From NCBI GenBank assembly GCA_947034885.2, contig OX344754.2, positions 25,541,369 to 25,605,368 of the forward strand: 64,000 nt of DNA, written 5' to 3'. The notes below the pieces were generated by a model. It was not told where the DNA came from and made no database searches. It worked only from the letters and a program-made list of their open reading frames with translations. Shown one piece after another: positions 10,573 through 23,186 of the stretch. Source of the stretch: Thuidium tamariscinum. Taxonomy: Eukaryota; Streptophyta; Bryopsida; Hypnales; Thuidiaceae. The translations under genes were made by a program, and so were the position numbers. Position 1 is the first letter of the stretch. Each line of letters begins with the position of its first letter.

Positions 10573-11181
10573 GTTTCCCGAAATGGATCCGGTCTTCTGG
10601 TCCTGATCACCCGTTCCCGTTCCTATCCGATCGGTCCAAGTCCGGAAAAGGTCCGGTCCGGATCAAGAACTGAATCCGGATAGAATCCGTTCCTCTCCGG
10701 AAAGGGTCCGGAATCCTTTCCGATCCGGACTTCCGTTATCATGGACCGGATTTATTCCGTGACCGGTCACTACAAAATTATCCGGTACTATTGCAGGATT
10801 TTACCCGTTCCATGAGAAATTCCGGTTGCTAAGTTCCTGACTTCCGTTCCCAAAACATGCTTAAAGGAAAAAATAAAAAATATGCCTTGCCACAGTTGCA
10901 ACGGGTATTTGACTGTCCGCCTCAACGGTCAGCTGCGCTCAGTTTACAATAAGTAGACTAAGAGAAGTCATTTGTAAGCACTCCTGATGAATTGAACACT
11001 AAGATTTCCAAGGGCTAGGCGCTGCAAATTTATTTGTGTCCCTTGCTTGGTAATGCATAGTTTGGTGGAAGGGGGGGCTTTCATTTTGAAGGCTTTTTGC
11101 ACTGAGTGCTTATTTGATTGTGGACTTTTACAACACAGTGCTAATGTTACCAATTACAATTGAAGGGAAAAAGAATTCAAT

Positions 11182-11388
11182 ATGAGCAAAGACTTCACCA
11201 CTTGGTACATGATTCCGGAAACGAACAAAATACAATGCAAGGCTTGCAAGTGTGTGTTTGCCCGAAAAACTAGCCGTATGTTGAGCCACTTGGGATACGA
11301 AGGCCAGGGTTGTTCTGCCGGACATTGCGACATCGCGACAGACAGACGTCACGCAACGTCTAGTAGAGCCCTCGTGACGTCTCATTGA
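11182..11388 (+). CDS. BED zinc-finger exon of hAT transposase 1
   Basis: A 68-residue ORF with W8, C19-x2-C22 and H36 in the arrangement of a BED-type DNA-binding finger, followed by Gly/Cys/His-rich residues. BED fingers sit at the N terminus of hAT transposases, and the transposase body begins about 220 bp downstream on the same strand. An intron or a degenerate stretch must join them; I cannot fix the splice sites. Confidence 0.6.
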   Translation: MSKDFTTWYMIPETNKIQCKACKCVFARKTSRMLSHLGYEGQGCSAGHCDIATDRRHATSSRALVTSH

Positions 11389-11610
11389 CTAAAAATCAAG
11401 TTGACTTAAAAATAAATCATTAGAAATAAAAAATTTTGACATATATAAGTTGGGTTTCAATTAAGTGTTTCAATTTTATGAATACATATTACATTCTTCA
11501 TTTAGGGTCATAGTAATAGTAGGATTTTCATTTTTTTGAGCTGCTGAAAATGGACTTTTGCGACGAGGTGGGATGCCCTTCGTAACAAGTTGTCACCGTG
11601 ACACGCGACG

Positions 11611-14600
11611 TTGGATGTCATACACGACACCCAAACCCAAAAATATGTTCGACAAGACAACCTTGACGAAGGCCCTATGGAACAGGGTGATAGGGGCGTC
11701 GGCTTGTGCTCGCAGTTGACATCCAGAACAAAATCCTTATTTGTTAATTGCAATGGGTTGTTTCCAAAAAGACCTGTTGCGGACGGAACGGATGGCAACG
11801 ACATGCCTATGTCCACAAGCAATGTTTTAAATAATAGGGGCACGCCGTGTTCTACGCAAGAAGATTCATGCACCGCACCGGAAGAAGTGGTCGTTGTGGC
11901 TTCACAAATAACTCCGAATACGGAATCAATTGGTCATCGGCATACTTCGAGGGCATCAAGCAGTAGGCCTGCAACGCAGAGTAGGCTAGTGGATGGATTT
12001 GATGAAGTCAACAGACGCAAATTACATGCAACATGGGCCCATTTTTTTTATTCGACGAATATACCATTTTCAGTAGCTCGGAATCCAGCCTTCCGGGAAG
12101 CGGTGAAGTTGACGGCTGAGTTTAGAAAGTCCTACACTCCTCCATTGTACAATGATCTATGACATAAATTGCTTGAGCAAGCGAAGTCAGATATTCAAAC
12201 GAAGTTGCTTTTGAGGACTGAAGACAGTGTGAGGAAGTTCGGAGCAACACTGTCTTTTGATGGATGGAGCTTGGTGACGAACCGTCCATTAATAAATGCA
12301 ATGCTCATATCTTCAGCAGGTGAACAATTCCTTGGATCAGTGGATACGAGTGGACAAAAGAAGACAGCACCGTATGTGGCTTCTATCTTGGAAGAATTCA
12401 TAGAGCAAGTGGGCCCCAAGAATGTAGTGCAAGTGACTGCAAATAATACCAATACAAACCCCGCAGCATGGAATTTGGTGTCCCATAAATATCCACACAT
12501 ATATTTTCAAGGATGTGTGGTGCATGCCTTGAACTTGTTGCTTAAGGATTGGGCGAAGCAGCCATGGATCAAAGATTACGTGAAGGCTGCCGAGGTCGTT
12601 GTCAAATTCTTCAGGAAGAGGCACATGCCACTTGCCATATTTCGGAAGTACGAGACGAGGTTCAGTTTGTTGAAGCCGTTGGAAACAAGGTTTGCTTCTT
12701 ATTTCATCATGATTGACCACTTGTTGGAAGTGAAGGATGCGTTGAAGCAGAGTGTGGTAGATCCACAGTGGGTGGCGTATGTGAACACCTTGGATGATAG
12801 AGACAAAGGCAAATCACGATCACAGTCAAGGAACGTGTACAATACAGTTGTGGATGAGCATTTTTGGGACCGGTTGACCAATGTGCGGGAACTGACAGCC
12901 CCAGTTGTATTTGGTCTACATGATTTGGATGCAAAGACGCCGTGCATGGGGAAGGTATTGCATATTATGCGGAATTTAGAAAAACATGTGTTTGGTCTAC
13001 GAAGAGCACCTTTTTGTTTGGACCTTGACCGAGCAATACCACTGGAAGAGTCGTTCGTAAAACGACGGAAGATGGGGGAGACAGACCTGCATTATGCAGG
13101 CGCTCTTTTGAACCCGTATCTTCTCCACGACAAAGAACTAGCCGACGATCAAAATGCAACAGAGAGATGCAAGGAGGTTCTAACGAAGATATGTTCTATC
13201 GAAGAGTACGCAAAGGTGGTGAAGGAATTTGTAGCCTTCCGCCATAGGGAACCTCCATTCGACACCATGTTGGAGCCACAAGAACAAATGTTGTCGGCCC
13301 ATGCTTGGTGGGATTTTGAAGGTGCATGTGGGAAGCTAATTGCTCCCATTGCCAAGAGGATTTTGGCCCAACCGGTGTCATCATCTGCATGCGAACGAAA
13401 TTGGAGTAGTTACTCTTATGTTCACAACAAATCTCGGAACAAATTGGCAACAACCCGGGCAGCGGACTTGGTGTACGTGTACACCAATTCAAAAGTTGTG
13501 GGCGCGTCGAAGAACAAGGATGAGAAGAAATGGTACACAGACAATGTGGACTATGAGTCCTCCGATGCGGGAAGCGATGCGGAAGACATTGATGATGGAC
13601 CTCATCCACTTGACCAACGGGATGAAGGTGACGAGGACAATGACATGGACAATTTGTATGATGAAACGTACCATAGTCCTAATCCAACGAATGGTGGGTG
13701 GAGAGGCAATAATACAAGCATCTATGACTTTCACTCCGATGAGGAGAATGATGGGTACGGTGAAGATGAACCTCGTATAGCAAGATACGTGGATGGATCC
13801 GGGTTTTTGAATAGCGAATCCATTCTATCGCAAAAGGAGGACGCTTTCGTAGAGATAGCGGAGGCGGATGGGACAACACTTCCCGATGGTGAAGATGGTG
13901 GCACGGATGAAGGCATTCGTATTTGTCAATCTCCATCCACAGGAGGGGTTCAAGAAAAGAATAATGATGAAGAAAATGATGGAGAAAGGGGTTGTACGGA
14001 CAATGAAGAGGTCCCGATCAATACAATTGCAGTAAACAAAAATGGTACTGAACGTGTAGAAGAGGCCGAGAGTCCAAGCTTTGGCAATACACTCAAACGT
14101 AGGGAAGAGCTCGTGCAAGATTCCCCACAACCACCTCGGAGCGGTGCACCGGGTGCCATATTTGGAACTAATAGCCAAAATCCGGACGGTTCAAGGAGCT
14201 TAGGGCTTGGACATCGGCTTGTTAATGTTGGCAAGGCAAAGCAGCCTTGCATCGAATTTACTGCCACTGTATTATCATCCACTGATGATGATGGAGATCT
14301 GACATTGGCACAGATGAAACGTAATTTAGCTTTGCACATCGCACCGCCACAATGCAATCTGAAATCAGCAGGCTCTCCACCGCAATCTTCGAGGGCCACA
14401 AACATAATCGTTCATGGATGTCCCCAGGCTATGAAATTAGAGATCAAAGTAGGCAATGAAGGTAATAAAAAAAGACCTATGCAACCTTTTGCAGTTTCAC
14501 CAGTGAAGAAATTGAATGCAGGTAGAACCCCCCTTCATGCATGCCTACCTGTTGCGAAGAGGAAAATGAAATCGGTCGCGTGTCTGAATTCTAGGGAAGA

Positions 14601-14811
14601 AATGAGCAAAGCCATATTGACAGTAAAAGAGGAATACAAGAAGCCAATCAAGCGAAGGAAAGCAAAGAGAAGTAAGCAAGTAGAAGGTGCAGGATCTTCA
14701 TCAGATGGTATGGAGAACACATCGAGCGATGAAGACGTAGGATATAGACGAGGATGCGAGAGTAGTGGGGCAGAGGTGAAAGGAGATGATGATTATTGTC
14801 CTTCTAATTGA
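11611..14811 (+). pseudogene. hAT transposase 1, decayed
   Basis: One long frame broken by TGA at 12160-12162; another TGA at 11599-11601 may lie in the same exon. Order: linker, DUF659-like region, RNase H fold, hAT C-terminal dimerisation region (about 13290-13500), then some 430 residues of acidic and finally Lys/Arg-rich tail. The first catalytic Asp is in FDGWS (codon 12259). The second, normally in a TDN motif, reads VTANN, with Ala at 12439-12441. CVVHALNLLLKDW matches the conserved C..H motif. The catalytic Glu lies in SACERNW (codon 13393). Loss of the second Asp plus the stop argues that this copy is dead. The long acidic/basic tail is unusual for hAT proteins. The reading frame beyond hATC is fully open, so the decay is recent. 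Confidence 0.85.
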
Positions 14812-15021
14812 AGGGATGTAAGCTTAGGGCTTTAGATGCTCACATACACCAGGAGTAGGTGATTGCCATCTGTTGTTGAGGAAGACTTTAATAAACAAGG
14901 TTTGTTTTTGACTTCCATGAATGGTACAACATCTTTGCTAAATCGGAGTATTGGACATCAAATGCAATATGAATGTTTAAATGTGCGCCTAAGGGATTGT
15001 AGGTTGGAATGGGAATCGAAG
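14812..15021. other. 3' flank of hAT gene 1
   Basis: AT-rich; includes AATAAA near 14890, a plausible poly(A) signal for the transposase gene. Near 14970-15020 is a short motif (CCTAAGGGATTGTAGGTT) that recurs in related form near 15995, 16065 and 17070. Confidence 0.4.
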
Positions 15022-17069
15022 AAAACCTAAACTCCTAAAGTTCCATGACTATGTATTCTCCAAAAACGCTCGAAAACTACCATTTCTAGTGCAACTACCC
15101 ATTTCCTTGATAAAAACATTTTTTGATACATGTAACCATAGGATCTTGTAGTATAATGTCTACAAAACATGTGGTAAAAATTTCAAAAAATTCCACCATG
15201 TGGATCAAAAGATATAAGCATTCAAATTCCCCTAAACCATTTTTTCAGTCCTACAAAGAATTGGGCAGCTACACTTCACAAGCTCACTTCTCAAGGAAAA
15301 AATGTTGAAAATGGTGGTGCCTCTTTAAAATCAGTTTCCTAAACAAGATGGAGATATGCTCAAAAAATTTCATGTCATTTGGAATTGTACAACATATAGG
15401 AAAAAAATAGTAAGTAAAAAGAAATTGAGAATGATTCATAATACTAAATTGTTAAGAATTTAATAATAGAATTAGAAAATTACAATCCCAATGGTTTTAA
15501 TGTTGTAATTATCAATCTACATTGTAGGGTTTTATTTTTGTACAAAAATATTGAAATTTGAGTGAAATAAACAACTTCAAAGTTTCTTTGATAGTGGAGA
15601 ATCCATTACTACCCGCAAACAAAAAAACCTCATAACTTTTGACGCTTTGATTGAAATGGAATGATTCAAAGCTTTCCACTTATATATAAATGTAGAAAAC
15701 CAGTTTAAAATTTTCATTTTTTAAAAAAGTGATTTTTTCTGATGTGCCCGAAGTCCCGAAGACCCGAACTGCCCACTTACCAAAAAAAGCAACATATTAG
15801 GCCATAAGTTTTGAGTCATATTTCCAAATGTCATGAAATTTGATACACATGAAGATATTCCTCGCCCCCACCTTCTATTAAAATTTCAGCCCAAAATATT
15901 CAAATTTCTAATCACATGTACCTGCCCAAAATTTCTATACAGCCCCTAAACACATGTTGGTCCTTTAGGGGTTAAAATGTATAAATATTTGCCTAAAACC
16001 TAAGGGGTTGTAGGTTCACAAATCCTAATTCAATATCAATATTGAAATGTTTAAATGTGTGGTTAAGGGGTTGTAGGTTCATGAATGGGAACCTAAAGAA
16101 ACATAGAAATGTTTAACCCCTGAACGCCCAAACTGCGTTTTTTAGCAGCATAGCAATTTTGGGCAGCTCACTACGAATGGAGTTTTTATTTTTTTCCTTT
16201 GAAATTCTCATACAACGTGTGTTCAAGGAGTAGCTTTAAGGCCCAACAATTTTCATAACTTTTGACAACATGAATAAAAAGTTATTGCATGATATGTGAT
16301 TTCTTTTGCTTGGCGGGCAACCCGGGCAGCTGAAAACTTCTTCAAAAATCACTTTTTCTAGAATTTGAAATTTGAAATTCATTCTTTAGATTTTTATCTA
16401 CTTGGAAAGCTTTTAATTATTTCATTTTGATTTGTGAAATGAAAGTTATGGGAGTTTTAGTTTGAAGGTAGTTTGTGGGAAGTTATGGAATCTCTACTCC
16501 AAAATAAACTTTGAAGTCCATTATTTTACTCAATTTTTAATATTTTTGAAAAAAAATAAACACATTAGGTGAAGATTGTCTATTACAACATTACAACCAT
16601 TGGGATTGGAAATTTTCAATTTCAAAAATTAATTATTACTATTTTAATATTTTGATTCATTTTCTACCTCTTTCTACTTACTAATTGTTTTCTACATGTT
16701 GCAGAACTCCAAATGATTTGAAATTTTTTAGGCATGTAGCTTACTTGACTAAAAGAATGAATCAAAAGAGTAACAACCATTTTGGACTTTTTTTCATACA
16801 AAAGTGAACTATTGAAGTGCAGCTGCTCGGATTTTCGCAAGGCCAAAAAAAGCATTTTTGACAATTCAAACACTATTATCTTGCAATCTATACGGTGGAA
16901 ATTTCTGAATTTTTTGTCACATATTCTCAAACTAGTTTACTATAAGATCCTACGGTTACATTTGTCTTAAAATGTTTTTAAAAAAAGATTTTGCTAATGT
17001 ACTAGAAGTGGCAGTTTTGAAGTGTTTTTGGCAAAACATAGTCAAATACATTTAGGGGTTCAATATTCC
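15022..17069. repeat. Diverged inverted repeat of about 2 kb
   Basis: Plus-strand sequence from about 15022 to 15800 matches the reverse complement of about 16290-17069. Matched pairs keep the same coordinate sum (32091): GGATC at 15141 with GATCC at 16946-16950, TCCCAATGG at 15486 with its complement at 16597-16605, and CAAAAACGCT at 15061 with its partner ending at 17030. There are many substitutions but no net indel between these points. It lies between the hAT 1 gene and its presumed right end. It holds no ORF worth calling. Confidence 0.75.
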
Positions 17070-17179
17070 CTTAGGACGTTGTAGGTACACGAACCTGAAT
17101 CCCAATAAATATGTGAATGTTAAAGAACACTATGAACCCCCCTAAGGCCTGAGGTCGAGGGTTGAAAAATAAAAAGGGG

Positions 17180-17413
17180 TCCGTCTAAAGCCGTCCGCCC
17201 ATTCCCCCGCCCCGTCCACCAACGGACCGCCCGTCCGCCATCGCGTCCGCCTGTCGGTCCTCCCATCCGCCCATTACTCGACGTCCGACAGCCCGTCCGC
17301 CGGGAAAAACGCCGTCCGCCACGGTAATTTGGCCGTCCGCACGTCCGCTGCGGCTCGCTGCGTCCAGATTTTGGGTGTAATTTCCCAAAAGACGTAGAGT
17401 CCGCACAACCCTG
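17180..17413 (+). repeat. GTCCGCC cluster and probable right end of hAT element 1
   Basis: More than ten GTCCGCC/GTCCGCA motifs within 200 bp, then a terminus reading ACAACCCTG at 17405-17413, whose complement is CAGGGTTGT, a classical hAT end. The matching left end was not found; it may be degenerate near 7160 or lie outside the window. Confidence 0.55.
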
Positions 17414-17530
17414 GTCCAGAGCCAGCCCCAGACCAGAGCCAGCCCCAGTTCAGGCCAGCCCCACCGGAGCCAGCCCCGCAGAGCCAGCCCGGCAGAGCCG
17501 CACCGCAGAGCCAGCGTGGGTATTGGGGGG
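17414..17530 (+). repeat. CCAGAGCCAGCCCCAG tandem repeat
   Basis: About seven imperfect copies of a 14-16 bp unit of the form CAGAGCCAGCCC, immediately outside the putative hAT end. Confidence 0.65.
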
Positions 17531-17590
17531 CCGGGTATCGTGGGGGGGGGGGCGGGTATTAGGGGGGGGAAGGGCCGCAGTAGAGGGGGT
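17518..17590 (+). repeat. G-run tract
   Basis: Several runs of 5-11 consecutive G separated by short spacers (GGTATTGGGGGG type). It could form a G-quadruplex on the plus strand. Confidence 0.6.
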
Positions 17591-17790
17591 TGGGGAAAAA
17601 TATAGAAAATAGAGGGTTTAGGGGAAAATATAGAAATTAGATAGCTTAGGGGGAAATATAGGAAGTAGATAGTTTAGGGGAAAATATAGAAATTAGATAG
17701 CTTAGGAGGAAACATAGGAAGTAGATAGCTTAGGGGAAAACATAGAAACTAGGTAGTTAAGGGGATAGACTAGAAATTAGGGGAGCTAGG
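17591..17790 (+). repeat. Tandem repeat of about 27 bp
   Basis: Seven or so copies of a unit like AAATTAGATAGCTTAGGGGA with AAATATAG. The TTTAGGGG pieces resemble plant telomere units, but the spacing does not, so I treat it as a minisatellite. Confidence 0.65.
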
Positions 17791-18051
17791 GGCTATCGCA
17801 AAAGACTTGATTGTAAAAAGCACCTAGAGAGGGGCAACTAAAAGAGCCGGGTCCAAGGAAGGGCAACGATGGACATGGTGTGGAGTGAAGAGGACCGGGT
17901 CCACGGAACGGAGGTGGGCCTCTACAACTCCCCTTTGATTCAATGTGTTAATGCAATTAGGAATTAATTAGTAGGAAAAGGTTACCATCCCAAGTGGGAT
18001 TAAGGACCGTCCATTAGCCAACACAAATAGGAAGATAACCACCACTAGAAT

Positions 18052-18350
18052 AGAAAGAGGAAGAAGGAATACACAAACATAGAGAAGAAAATGTAGAGTA
18101 GAGGTACTCCATTAAAATACGTAAAGTAGAGGTAGAGCAAGACAAATACGTAGGGTAGAGGTACTCCATAAAAATACGTAAAGTAGAGGTAGAGCAAGAC
18201 AAATATGTAGGGTAGAGGTACTCCATTAAAATACGTAAAGTAGAAGTAGAACGATACCCATACGTAGAGTAGAGGTATTCAATTAGAGTATGTAGAGTAG
18301 ACTAAACCAAGACAATTACGTAGAGTAAAGGAAAACCAAGACAAATACAT
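18052..18350 (+). repeat. 57-bp tandem repeat
   Basis: Units beginning CCATTAAAATACGTAAAGTA at 18109, CCATAAAAATACG at 18167 and CCATTAAAATACG at 18224 are spaced 57-58 bp, with a decayed fourth unit from about 18281. Each holds two TACGTAGAG-like halves, so the 57-mer may be an older duplication of a shorter one. The short ORFs in it are repeat artefacts. Confidence 0.75.
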
Positions 18351-18892
18351 AAAATAGGATAGCAGTACAAAGACGTAGAGACGGGAAATACCATAGGAAA
18401 AGCGGGCCAAACAAACCCAAACACGTATAAGTAGGATAACCGAGAACAAAGCATAAAAGTGGGACAAGAGAATGAAACACGTAAGAAGTAAGCAGCAATT
18501 AAAAGTAGGACAAAGGAACAAAACAAACCTTAGTTAGGATAGTAAAAAAGATCCATTGCTTGGAAGGCACAATGGATTGACGCTTAGACACCCGTAGGTA
18601 GTAGAATTGTTAAGAGCCTGGTTGTGATCGCTTAATTCCAAAGGTGGGAATGAAGCGCCCACATGATGGTGCGTCTACCGGGAGACAGGCTGTCTAAAAA
18701 GCTTGCCTTTTTAGATTCAGTTCGGTAGATAGTTATCTTTTAGATTGGTTGTTTAGAGTTACTTTATTCGTTAGAAGATTTAGGTTTTTATTTTTGTGTT
18801 GTATCTTTGAATATATGTTAAGGATGAACAGTGAGACCCATATGGTAATGTGTTTGCTGGGGGATTCTTGTTTTCACTAGTAGATTTTTAAG
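18351..18892. other. Unassigned sequence left of the foldback element
   Basis: No gene seen. The middle part (18555-18720) is less AT-rich than its surroundings and contains a small hairpin (GCTTGCCTTTTTAGA region). I could not assign it to any RNA family. Confidence 0.4.
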
Positions 18893-21800
18893 CAGGGTTG
18901 TCATACCGGGCGGACGTCCGGTTCGCCCGTCCGTCCGTCCGGGACGTCCGATAGAGCTCTCGCCCGTCCGATAGGGTCAACACATAGTTGACTTTTTTAA
19001 AAGGTAATAAAAAATCCACGTGGATTTAAATTCATGCCACCTAGACACCACAGGCGCGGACACAACTAAACAAGGCGGGGACGTGAGACAGGGCAGGGAC
19101 GTGAAAAATGACAGGGCGCGGACGTCAACTTCTTTCTGCTTTTGCAATTGGAGTTTTGAGAATTTGGAGGCATGCAATATACCATTGGAAAGGTATTCAA
19201 AATACCTTTCCAATGGTATATTACACGCCTCTAAATTCTCAAAACTCCAATCACAAATTGGAAAACAAATCTACTACTAAAATCCACTATGCAGAGAGTC
19301 CATGAGCAGGCGCGGACGCAAGGCCGGGCGGGGACGTCAGGGCGGGGACGCAAGTCTGGGCGGGGACGCTAGGGCGGGGACGCAAAGACGGGCGCGGACG
19401 CTAGGGCGCAGACGTCAACTTTCTTCTGCTTTTGCGATTGGAGTTTTGGGAATCTGGGGGCGTGTAATATACCATTGGAAAGATATTTTGAATACCTTTC
19501 CAATGGTATATTACACGCCCCCAGATTCTCAAAACTCCAATCGCAAATTGAAAAACAAATCTGCTGCCAACATCTAGGGCGTGGACGCGAGGCAGGGCGC
19601 GGACGTGAGGCAAGGCGGGGACGTCAGGGCGCGGACGCGAGGCAGGGCGGGACCACAAACTGCGTGGGTGTTTTCAAATGGCCTTGGCCTTGGGATTCCT
19701 CTTCTTCACTAAACCCGCCCCCCCAAAAGGCCACATTAATTACTGTCAACTCATTTGTGCACGGTTGACTAGATCTCCAAGTACATGGAGGTCAAATGGA
19801 CACATTAAGAACTCCACCTACCAACTACAACTTGCACAAGGGTGGAGGCCTTTGAGAGCTAAGTGCATTTCTCTTTCTTGTGGCCTAATTCCTCAAATCT
19901 TCTTTCTCACAAGACCATGGATTCTTCATTCTTGAATTGAATCTTTGGGAACTTGGAGGGTAAAATAGTTCTTTTGTTTGTATTTGTTTTCCTCAATTTG
20001 ATTCTTGAAGGCTTTGGATGGGGTTATTAGAGGGTGATGTAGCCCTTGCTATTTATTTATACCAAAGCTTGGATATGTAGGTTATTTTTTTACTTTCTCT
20101 TATAGTAGTTTTACTTAATTATTTATTGTGTAAATTCTAAAGAAGGGATTTAGTGAAGGGCGCGTCTTTTTCCATTGCTTTTTTAAGTAATTTGAATGAA
20201 TGGTTTTTTTTCCCTTACCATTTCTTTATTTTACTTTAGAAAGTGTGAAGAATTAATTAATAATAGTGGAGGCCCTTGTTCTTCATTTATTTTAGGGCGG
20301 TGTACAATTGAGTTCCCCTAGGGATTGTTCATTTAGTTATTGAATGCATGAAGGAGGGATTTGGAAGAGAGGAGGAGGTGACTTTGTTGTATTTCTTAAA
20401 ATCTTGAAGTAGAGTTTTTAGTTCTTGAGGAATTTTTGTGTTTTTGGATGAATGTCTTAAAAAATGATACAATGGGGACCAAGGGCACTCTCTCCCCATT
20501 TTTCTTTCCATGTAGCATTTATATTGTTGAAGGGAATTTAGAATTTAATTTTTTAATGATTGAATGAAGGATTAATCACACAATTTTATTATCTCAATCC
20601 TTGAAGATCACAATGGATATAATTGGTAGGGACGCTAGGGCAAGGGCCTTACGGCTAGAACAACAATGGAGTGGAACCTTGGTAGGCCTTTCAAATGGAC
20701 TTGGGGTCATATGATTATTCTTCTCTCTAAAATTGAGGGATTACCTCAATGTTGTCAACCCATTTTTGTACTACAAACTAAATCTACAAGTTCATGATGG
20801 TGAAATGGTCACATTAATTACTTCACCTACCTCAATTTGCAAAAGAGTTGAAGAATGAATGCATTCTTATTTTTGGGGGCCTACATTTAATAGAACAAAT
20901 GATTGAGGAGTCGTAACCTTTTTAGATTCGTCCAAAAGAATATGAAAATGAAGTGCATATATAGTTATATATGAACATTACTCATTTATTTTCTTTTTCA
21001 ATATTCCTACATTTAATTGCTTAGGCAAAAAATAACCTTTGTCTCTATTGGGAAAAAGAAATCATAATAAATCAAATACCTTTGTTGCTTTTGTATTTGT
21101 ACAACTAAATGTTGATCCAAACTTAGGCAAGGAATATCCTTGGCTTCTATCATAGATAAAAAAAAATTAAATGGTTCAAGTGCCTCCCTTTTAATCCTTT
21201 CTTTTCTATTGCAACAACTAAATGTTAAAACAAGTTTAGGAAAGAAATAGCCTTTCTATCTATTAGGCAAATAGAAATATTAACAAATCAAAACCCTCCT
21301 TTTTAATTCCATTTATGCTATTTTCACAATCAAATATTAAACCAATATTAGGCTAAAAATAATCTTTCTCTTTATTAGGGAATTTTTTTCAATGATTCAA
21401 GTACCTCTTCTTCTTTTCAATTTCTACAATTCCACAATCCTAGCTTAGTCAAGATTCAAAAACTAACCTTTACTCCTATGGTGAAAAGAAGTGTAAAGGA
21501 TTCAAGTGTCCCCCTTCTTTTTCCATTTTTACAATTAAATGATCCAAACTTGGGTAAGGAAACAACCTTGACTCTTATTTTAAATAAAATAAAATAAAAT
21601 GATTTAAGAGTTCCCTTTCATTCCTATTCCTATAATAAAATGTTGAATCAACCTCACACAAAACATAACATTGACTGGTATTTTAAAAGAGAAAAAAAAT
21701 ATTCAAGTGTTCTCCGTTCTTTTCCATTACCACAATTCAATGATCCAAGTTTGGGCAAGAAATAACCTTGACTTATATTGTAAGAAAAAATTCAATGAAT

Positions 21801-23186
21801 CAAATGCTTTCTTGGAATTCCCTCTTTCTATAATTCCCACAATTAAATGTTAGACCAAACTTAGGCAAAAAAAAACTTGATTTCTATTGTAGGAAAATAA
21901 AATAAAATAATTCAAGTGCCTCCCCTTTTGTTCCTTCTTTCCTATTCCAACAATAACTTGAACCAAACTAAGCAAGAAATAACCTCAACCTCCAATGGAC
22001 AAAATTTTTTATTATTCAAAGTGTCTCTTTAAAATTTTTGGTGTTTAATTGAAGGTTGAAGTGGCAAGGTGCCTTGAGAGGAAACAAGACATAGAAAGGT
22101 AGGCCTTTAAAAATAAGAATGCATTTCTTCTTCAACTCCTTTGCAAATTGGGGTACGTGAAGTATTTAATGTAGCCATTTGACCATCATGTACTTGTGGA
22201 TTTGGTTCATAGTACAAAAATGAGTTGACAACATTCAAGTGATCCCCCAATTTTAGGGAGAAGAAGAATCCTATGACCCCAAGATCATTTGAAAGGCCCG
22301 CCAAGGTTCTTGTCCAAGCTGTAATGTCCACACCATAGCGTCCACGCCCTGTCGCGGACGTTGGGGCGCAGACGTCAACTTTCTTCTGCTTTTGCGATTG
22401 GAGTTTTGGGAATCTGGGGGCGTGTAATATACCATTGGAAAGATATTTTGAATACCTTTCCAATGGTATATTACACGCCCCCAGATTCTCAAAACTCCAA
22501 TCGCAAATTGAAAAACAAATCTGCTGCCAACATCCAGGGCGTGGACGCGAGGCAGGGCGGGGACGTTAGGGCGCGGACGTGAGGCAAGGCGGGGACGTCA
22601 GGGCGCGGACGCGAGGCAGGGCGGGACCACAAACTGCGTGGGTGTTTTCAAATGGCCTTGGCCTTGGGATTCCTCTTCTTCACTAAACCCGCCCCCCCAA
22701 AAGGCCACATTAATTACTGTCAACTCATTTGTGCACGGTTGACTAGATCTCCAAGTACATGGAGGTCAAATGGACACATTAAGAACTCCACCTACCAACT
22801 ACAACTTGCACAAGGGTGGAGGCCTTTGAGAGCTAAGTGCATTTCTCTTTCTTGTGGCCTAATTCCTCAAATCTTCTTTCTCACAAGACCATGGATTCTT
22901 CATTCTTGAATTGAATCTTTGGGAACTTGGAGGGTAAAATAGTTCTTTTGTTTGTATTTGTTTTCCTCAATTTGATTCTTGAAGGCTTTGGATGGGGTTA
23001 TTAGAGGGTGATGTAGCCCTTGCTATTTATTTATACCAAAGCTTGGATATGTAGGTTATTTTTTTACTTTCTCTTATAGTAGTTTTACTTAATTATTTAT
23101 TGTGTAAATTCTAAAGAAGGGATTTAGTGAAGGGCGCGTCTTTTTCCATTGCTTTTTTAAGTAATTTGAATGAATGGTTTTTTTTA
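18893..23186 (+). repeat. Left arm of the foldback element
   Basis: Contains an internal direct duplication: about 19401-20212 recurs at 22361-23186 (offset 2960-2974). After 23186 the match to the right arm stops abruptly at a poly-T tract. The arm holds three short hairpins (near 19138-19260, 19432-19546 and 22392-22506) and GC-rich GGGCGGGGACGT minisatellites. No genes. Confidence 0.75.
19432..19546. repeat. Short hairpin unit inside the foldback arms
   Basis: Stem of about 50 bp with ends GCGATTGGAGTTTTGGGAAT and the complement, and an apex around CTTTCCAATGGTATATTAC. It occurs six times in the foldback element in two sequence variants. It looks like a foldback MITE or a site where small RNAs are made. 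Confidence 0.65.

Larger units (their letters stand above)
7285..10894 (-). mobile_element. LTR-like element B, 3.6 kb
   Basis: Second copy of the element A family, with 5-bp duplication GTTGC at 7280-7284 and 10895-10899. Ends are TGTCGCAACACAGGG and CTTGCCACA. It is highly similar to A throughout, including the TATA box and the leader, but its ORF carries an internal TAG. It is inserted in the GC-rich repeat cluster upstream of the hAT transposase, so it entered after that cluster formed. No internal LTR duplication is seen. Confidence 0.8.

Noticed and set aside
1956-10894. Elements A and B as the two LTRs of one retrotransposon
   Set aside because: Each has its own 5-bp duplication (ACGGA and GTTGC) and the sequence between them is the RING gene end and repeats, not gag-pol.
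18555-18720. Ribosomal or small nuclear RNA fragment
   Set aside because: The sequence has a structured look but I could not match it to any RNA I know.
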